A stretch of DNA of 64,000 nt, from assembly GCA_012931725.1 (NCBI GenBank), contig CM022949.1, positions 43,358,189-43,422,188 on the forward strand, in the 5' to 3' direction. The stretch is from Litsea cubeba. Lineage: Eukaryota > Streptophyta > Magnoliopsida > Laurales > Lauraceae. Positions 58,683 to 64,000 of this stretch are shown here, piece by piece. The notes beneath the pieces were generated by a model. That model was not told where the DNA came from and ran no database searches. It saw only the letters and a list, made by a program, of their open reading frames with translations. The position numbers and the translations under genes are program-made. Positions within the stretch are counted from its first letter, which is position 1, and every line of letters starts with the position of its first letter.

Positions 58683-58860
58683 TGTGATTTGTGAGCATGT
58701 TCCTGGCCCTTCGTTTTAAATTAGAGACTATGGTGTTAGTTAAAATAATGTTTTAGTCGGTTTACTTTTCTTTCTTTTGCACAAACGCTGTACAACATTG
58801 ACCCGCAATGGTCTCATTTTGGGACGGACGACGTCAACTCTTTCATGTGATTTGATTTGA
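58683..58860 (-). promoter_or_regulatory. CRK promoter-proximal region with W-box and TGA-type motifs
   Basis: TTGACC (58798-58803, plus strand) is a W-box, and the minus strand carries TTGACGTC (58837-58830), combining a W-box core with a TGACG bZIP/TGA motif. Both lie 115-155 bases before the ATG. Many CRKs are induced by salicylic acid and pathogens through WRKY and TGA factors (family knowledge). A TTTAAA word near 58715 is the only TATA candidate. Short motifs occur by chance, so confidence is low. Confidence 0.35.
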
Positions 58861-61800
58861 TAGGAGTCTGGAAAAATAATTAAGGCTTAGCCGCTTAGGT
58901 GTGTTAATGGCTGGGTAGGGCCCCGAGGAGGAATTTTGAGGCTCGGGGTGGAACTTTTCAAACAGACGCCCTTGTCAAGGGCATATGATTGATGAATATA
59001 TGCTCCCTCAAAGAATGATTATCAACTGCACTCACAACACATGTCCTAATACCCTGACACTTAATTCTATATTACTTATAAAAAAATTATTTATTAGTCA
59101 ATTAATTGTGTTTAGAGTTTTAAGGAGTCATTCTTGACGTTTGAATCACACGTGTGGAACCTCGCGTGATTCGGAGCGTGTTTGGTAGAGTAGGGGGGTG
59201 GCTTGCAATTTTGAAAAGTTTTTAGGGGTTTTTATGAGATTATGAGTATTCGTAAGTTTGGGTGCATCGGGTAGGTGTCGGCATTTTACCAACTTTAGTC
59301 TGCAGTCGCGTTTCGATTCGATGCGTCGAAGGGGCCCAAATATCCTCATTAGTGGAGTGAAGGACTAAACTAGAAATACCATTATCCTAACATAATATAA
59401 TCCCAATCGTTGGATTCATCCCTTTCATCTCTCATTTCACTATTTCACTCCAAAACTCAACTCCTTCACTGCCTCCTTGCCGTCGACGGCCACCGGAGCT
59501 CCGACAGCACCGGCGAGCACTCCCTTCTTCTTCATCAAGTCTCCAAGACTCCACCCATCTCCTTTTTCAAGTATTTCACTCACAAACCTTTGATAGGTAA
59601 GCTCCCAAAGCTTTTTTAACTTAGACTTTTCTTTCTCCTTTGCTTAGAAATGGAATAGATGAGCTCATTCCCTCCCATTGCATTCATTTTGTAGAGAGAT
59701 TTTGGGTTGTGAAGTCATTTGCACAAGCTTGAGCTCAAAGAGGACTTTTTCCCAAATTTCTTCTTAGTTTTTGTCAAACCTCTTCATCAAGGCAAGTTGA
59801 TATATATATTTATGCTAGATATGTTTATCTCTCTTGATTTGTATCACTAATTATGGTTTAGATGTCCAATTGCTCATTTGATGTCTTAGATGCTTGAAAA
59901 CATGATAATTAGGTTTAATTGCTTAAGGAAATGGATTTTGTTTTAAATTCCTTGATTAGATAGATTGGTGGGATTGGATTGTAAGGGTTTTCTCCTTCTT
60001 TTATGTTGATATCAGGTTCAAGGATTTTAGAAATGGTTTTGGACCCATTTCACTATAGTTACAGAACCTGGGTTCTATAACTGTAGTGTATGCGGTCGAC
60101 CAGCCGAAGGACCCAATCGACCGACCACACAGAGTCAGGTGCTAGGCACCTGACGAAAACATTGTTTACCGTTTTTTGTTACAACTCGGGTCGACTGGGC
60201 CTTGTCCAGGTCGACCGGGTACTCTAGGAGGATGTCGATCGGGCCTTGTTCGAGTCGATCGGGTAAACTGTGGGCACCTTTTTGGAAAGGGCCATTTGAC
60301 TTAGTAGGGATGGACTTTGGTGGAACTTTGGCTACCATTTTGGACTCATTTGACTATACGTGAGGATGTTTTGAGCCGATGTTCTTCACGGTTATTTTGG
60401 TCATATCGGGATTCAACCTAGCTCAATCGTGAACGAAATGGGGCAACGGGATACCCTCCTTTATATCTATGAACGAAGATGATTCGTCCAAGTATTGCGA
60501 ACCCTAATCCCTTTCGTTGACTGGATAGGTTGTACGATGCTTCGGGAATAACACTATACTTAGGCTTGGATTGTTTATTGCTTTTGATTCTGAATTTTAC
60601 CGTATGGTACTTTGTCTACATGTCACGAACATCTTCATTAGCTCCGTTTACTTTACTTTGTTTGGGATCACATGGAGAACTTAGATGTGGACTTAGGATC
60701 CCTTTTGATGTTCCATTTGTTCCGATACTTGATTAAAGTGTCAAGGCTAGGTGGCTTTGATTGTAAAGGCTTGAAGAGGACTACTTATGGTATTGATATT
60801 TTGAAGAAGTTTGCTTGTTTGATTTGATTTGATTTGATAAAAGGTAGTAATCTCTCTTTCGTTTTGACGAATCTTGATCACGCAAGAGGAACATTCGGAC
60901 TGGTCACAAGTAGTGAAGTTACAAGTTGAAAAGACTACACTGTTTCAACAGTTTCAGTCTAGTTTTTTTTTTCTAAAAACTTGTAATTTAAAAACTAGAC
61001 TAGAGTTGGTATTTTTACTTGAAAATTTGCAAAATTGAAGTATCTTATATGAGTTTTCAAACCCCCGAATTTCAAAGCAAAATAACCTTGGGAAGTCAGA
61101 GAACTAATGGGTTAAATATGGGTACTCAGCAAAACTGCATCATAATTCTGCAGCACATCATGATCATGGAGGCATTTTAAAGCATGCATATCTCACTCGT
61201 TTAAGATCCTTTTTCATCACTTTTTTTTTCCTTTTGTTATATTCATGCATCATCAGAGTCTAAAAACCCAGCCATAAAATTTAGTTCGAAATCATCCTAG
61301 GTAATTCGTTCAGATCTAAATAGTTGAGCCTAGAACAACGTGTTTCCAGACTTAGAGAAATTTCTGCATCCATCTTAGAATTAGGTTTTTTTTAGGATTG
61401 CGTTTCATGTGCAATGAGCGAGCAACTTTGTGATCAGGGCTGCTAAATAAAGTTAAGTATGCCATAACTTCTTCTTTATTTCAAGAGAATGCTTGTTGAT
61501 TAGTTGTTATATGTGCTTGATTGTTAGAATAAGCTTGTCTTCATGCCAAGTGAGGTGCCTTTCTTTTCGTAGTTCTCAATGTTAAAATATGCCTTTAATC
61601 ATCTATGCTAGTTTTGATAAATTCTTCCAGAAAAACCATCTCTTTTAAGAAAAAAACTTATCATAAAGGCATATTATCCGGATTTGGATGCCTTGATTGG
61701 GTCTAGATCTGCAGTAGGAAAAATTAATCAACCCGTGTTTTCATGAAAAAAGGGTTGTTTTGGAGTGCATGATGGATTCTAGTGCCTTAATATTATTCTT

Positions 61801-61895
61801 AATATTGTTTATCTCTATATTATCATCAACATCTCATTATTCTAGTTGCTTTGAATTTTATACATTATTAATTTATGATATCTTTTACTTATATT
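58861..61895. other. Intergenic region between CRK and E1, with an LTR-like stretch
   Basis: From about 59042 to 60925 the layout resembles a Tekay-type LTR: a start-like word tgtcctaataccctgac, a promoter-like and leader-like middle, and a cluster of ggtcgaccg/ggtcgatcgg palindromes at 60090-60265. No matched end or target duplication was found, so it is not delimited. From 60925 to 61895 the sequence is AT-rich with nothing recognised. The two genes are divergent (CRK minus, E1 plus). Confidence 0.4.
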
Positions 61896-62095
61896 CACTA
61901 CAAGAATTTGCACTTTTCCTGGCGTTTTTTGCCGGCGCAATAAAAAAACGCCGGGAAAAGTATATTTTTTGCCGGCGCACAAGCTTATTTCGCCGGTGAA
62001 GGTGTCAGTTTTCCCGGCGATTTTTTATTTTCGCCGGCAAAGGTAATATTTTTACCGGCGATTTTTTTTATCGCCAGCAAAGATAATATTTTTGG
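61896..62095 (+). mobile_element. CACTA (En/Spm-type) transposon terminus, truncated
   Basis: Starts CACTACAAGAATTTG, the standard plant CACTA terminus, followed by at least six subterminal repeats of the type gccggcg / cgccgg in both orientations up to about 62090 (tttttgccggcgc, tttcgccggtg, ttttcccggcg, ttcgccggcaa, ttaccggcg). No second end (CTTGTAGTG) is visible downstream, so the piece is truncated. It lies just upstream of the E1 coding start, in promoter or 5' UTR territory. Confidence 0.78.
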
Positions 62096-62157
62096 TAGGG
62101 CCAGTATTTATCTTTCGCAGGAATAAGGAATAAAAAATAGAAGGAGCCCTAAAATTT

Positions 62158-63453
62158 TTGCAGTATTTCTATATCCCGCGCCCGCCCCCGCCCGCTCTAA
62201 CCATATCCATTTCCAGAATTACAAAATCCATCTCTCTCTTTCATCTAATGATCTCTCATGGCTCTCCGATTCCTTCTTTCTTTTCTGGCCTTTCTGCTGT
62301 TCTCAGCTTCTCCAACGCTCTCAATCCATCTCTTATCTTTCTCACTTTGAAGAATCCACAGAAACTCGACTGCTTGATCTCATCCCCAACGAAGATGGAC
62401 AGCAATCACACCGGCAACAACAACAACGGTGATGTAGCCCGATCGATGGCCTGTGAAGACAGGAACGCGCTCGACATCGACGAGGATATGCACAGCCGGC
62501 AGCTCGCTATCTACGGGCGTGAGACGATGCGCCGGCTATTCGCATCCAACGTCCTCATCTCTGGGATGCAAGGCCTCGGAGTCGAAATTGGTGCGTGATT
62601 GCATGCAGATCTTGGCTACTTTTCCTTTTTTTTTTTTGGATGATGATATCTATTTTGGGTTTTTTATGTTGGCATGTATTTCTTGATTTTGGATTGACAG
62701 TCGCTTCTGATTATGTTACTTGTAGGGCTATTGTTTTGTAATCTTGATTTTTCTTTTTATGCTGGGTTTGGATGTTTGGTACATTTTTTGTGGTGTGAAA
62801 TTTGCATTGAAACAGGTTTGCAGGTTTCCATCGGATTTGATTCTTACTTGGGGTGCTGCTGCTTATTTTGGGATTTGCATTAGTCTCGTCTGCAAATTAT
62901 ATTTAGGGTGCTTTTGTTTTCAAATGGATATACATCTACCCTACTAACAGAAATGCTGTCATTGTAATACATTTGTTTTGTCAGTAGGGTTTTTCAAATG
63001 CTACAGCTGTTTGATGATGAATCTTCTCTGTTTTGAGTAGTTTTTGTTGCCCGAAGTTTTGTTTTATTGATAGATGATTGGTGACCAAGTGGGTTTTTAT
63101 GAAGTTTTCTACATTTTCTTTTTTTCCTAATGTTGTGATAATATGTTAGTTTAGAGATATATATTTATGCCATGGTGGTGTTGTGTTTTATTGGATTTTA
63201 TTTTTTCCTCCTGCTGTAATGTGATTCTTGTGGGTTGCAGTGAAAAATATTATTCTGGCCAATGTTAAATCTGTCACGCTGCATGACGAAGGGACCGTTG
63301 AGCTTAGGGATTTATCAAGTAATTTTTATCTCTCAGAAAGTGATATAGGGAAGAACAGGGCATTTGCATGTGTTCAAAATCTTCAAGAGCTGAACAATGC
63401 TGTGCTGGTATCTACTTTGACAGCAAAGTTATCCAAGGAACAACTTTCCGAAG
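62158..63453 (+). CDS. Ubiquitin-activating enzyme E1, N-terminal part, 3' end off-window
   Basis: Exon 1 ends at 62590 (GAAATTG|gtgcgt) and exon 2 is 63241-63453 (ttgcag|TGAAAAAT...CCGAAG|gtcagt); phase 1 joins phase 1. The protein contains the inactive-adenylation-domain start: IDEDMHSRQLAIYGRETMRR, LFASNVLISGMQGLGVEI, then VKSVTLHDEGTVELRDLSSN, GKNRAFACVQNLQELNNAV. E1 activates ubiquitin with ATP in cytosol and nucleus. Two starts are possible: ATG 62158 adds 79 residues of S/L/P-rich sequence unlike a usual E1, while ATG 62395 (MDSNHTGNNNNGD) gives a plausible N-terminus. Compared with the conserved family (E-L-W-D-L-S-S-N, A-K-N-L-I-L-A-G-V-K) it has R for W and N for G, so a divergent paralogue or a decaying copy is possible. 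No third exon is seen before 64000. Confidence 0.82.
62591..63240. other. E1 intron 1
   Basis: A 650-bp T-rich intron with gtgcgt donor and ttgcag acceptor. Nothing else is recognised inside. Confidence 0.8.
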
Positions 63454-63880
63454 GTCAGTCTTCTTCACAACCAGTTCCATCTCATATAAATTTATCATTT
63501 TTCTGCATGTCCTCTGTTTGGTCTTTCTTTCCTTCTGCATGTTCTTTATCTGAATAGAGTGGAGTGATTTCTGAGATAGAATGGTTTTTCTTTGTTCAGT
63601 GATACCATTCTCTGCAATATTAATTTTGCAAAGAAGAAGCATTCGATCTATGGAAGAAGATCGTCTTTTCCTTTGCTGAAGTTGCTGGAACAACGAAGGA
63701 AGCAGATGTAGGATCTTCTACATCAGCATGTGTCTCCATTGGAGTAAGAGCAGGCTGAACTTACTGAGTGTCAGTAACACCACTCAGCAACTTTCTCTCT
63801 TTTCTTTCTTTTATACATCTCTTCATCTCATCTCCTCCTTCATCTCATGTCTCTTTATCTCATCTCATCCCAAATTCTCT
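63454..63880. other. E1 intron 2, start
   Basis: No coding sequence matching the E1 continuation is found. C/T-rich repeats of tcatctcatct (63810-63880) lead into the hairpin at the window end. Confidence 0.5.
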
Positions 63881-64000
63881 TCTCCATCTCTCCATTAACA
63901 ACTCATCTACACACCACCAGTACTGTCGCCCCCACACCACTGGTGGTGTGTAGATGAGTACTGGTGGTGTGTAGATGAGTTGTTAATGGAGAGATGGAGA
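63881..64000. repeat. Perfect 43-bp inverted repeat at the window edge
   Basis: 63881-63923 (tctccatctctccattaaca...) is the exact reverse complement of 63958-64000. The 34-base loop holds a partial extra copy of the arm (ctggtggtgtgtagatgag occurs twice, 63940-63958 and 63961-63979). The arms probably continue beyond the window. This looks like a recent foldback MITE in E1 intron 2. Confidence 0.85.

Noticed and set aside
59042..60925. Solo LTR in the CRK-E1 intergenic region
   Set aside because: The internal layout is LTR-like but I could not find matching TG/CA ends with a target duplication, so no boundary is claimed.

Overview
This is nuclear DNA of a flowering plant with a large, retrotransposon-rich genome. 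The evidence is a seed-plant-type cysteine-rich (DUF26) receptor kinase, a ubiquitin E1 gene with GT-AG introns, and dense plant-type Ty1/copia, Ty3/gypsy (Athila-, Tekay- and Tat-like), hAT, Mutator-like, CACTA, MITE and SINE sequences. I cannot name the species.

Layout. One host gene dominates the window. A cysteine-rich receptor-like kinase (CRK) lies on the minus strand: exon 1 at 58682-57788, exon 2 at 11829-11689, exon 3 at 11591-11473 and exon 4 at 2105-1895. All four splice phases match. The gene continues beyond the left edge, where the catalytic half of the kinase must lie. Intron 1 is about 46 kb and intron 3 about 9.4 kb, whereas intron 2 is 99 bp or less. Almost every other feature is a transposable element inside these introns. 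At the right edge, on the plus strand, the first two exons of a ubiquitin-activating enzyme E1 gene (62158-63453) sit directly behind a CACTA transposon terminus.

Intron contents, left to right: the end of a gag-type LTR element with an antisense ORF (1-1508); a SINE (2675-2879); a complete gag-only LTR element (3039-7579, target duplication aggat); a SINE with a 16-bp target duplication (7798-7926); a Mutator-like element with ~145-bp terminal inverted repeats (9951-11257); a hAT-type MITE (12541-12979); a decayed copia element (13679-15775); a lone LTR (16311-17885); a degenerate minisatellite (17886-18590); a copia-type LTR split by an internally deleted Athila-like element (20004-27429); a Tekay-like element (28928-45280) carrying a split SIRE-like solo LTR (31991-40030), which itself carries a very young SIRE-like element lacking reverse transcriptase (32612-38908); two MITEs side by side (46131-46710); and a second complete gag-only element (47484-55893, target duplication catgt).

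The most unusual biology is threefold. First, a receptor kinase seems to keep a conserved coding frame across a >56 kb, four-deep nest of transposons. Second, a family of gag-only LTR elements recurs here, each with a separate, apparently independently promoted antisense gene at its 3' end (PF04195-like domain, coiled coil, acidic tail); it is visible in three elements. Third, a nearly intact copia element has lost RT and RNase H in frame, yet its two LTRs differ by only one substitution and one homopolymer length.
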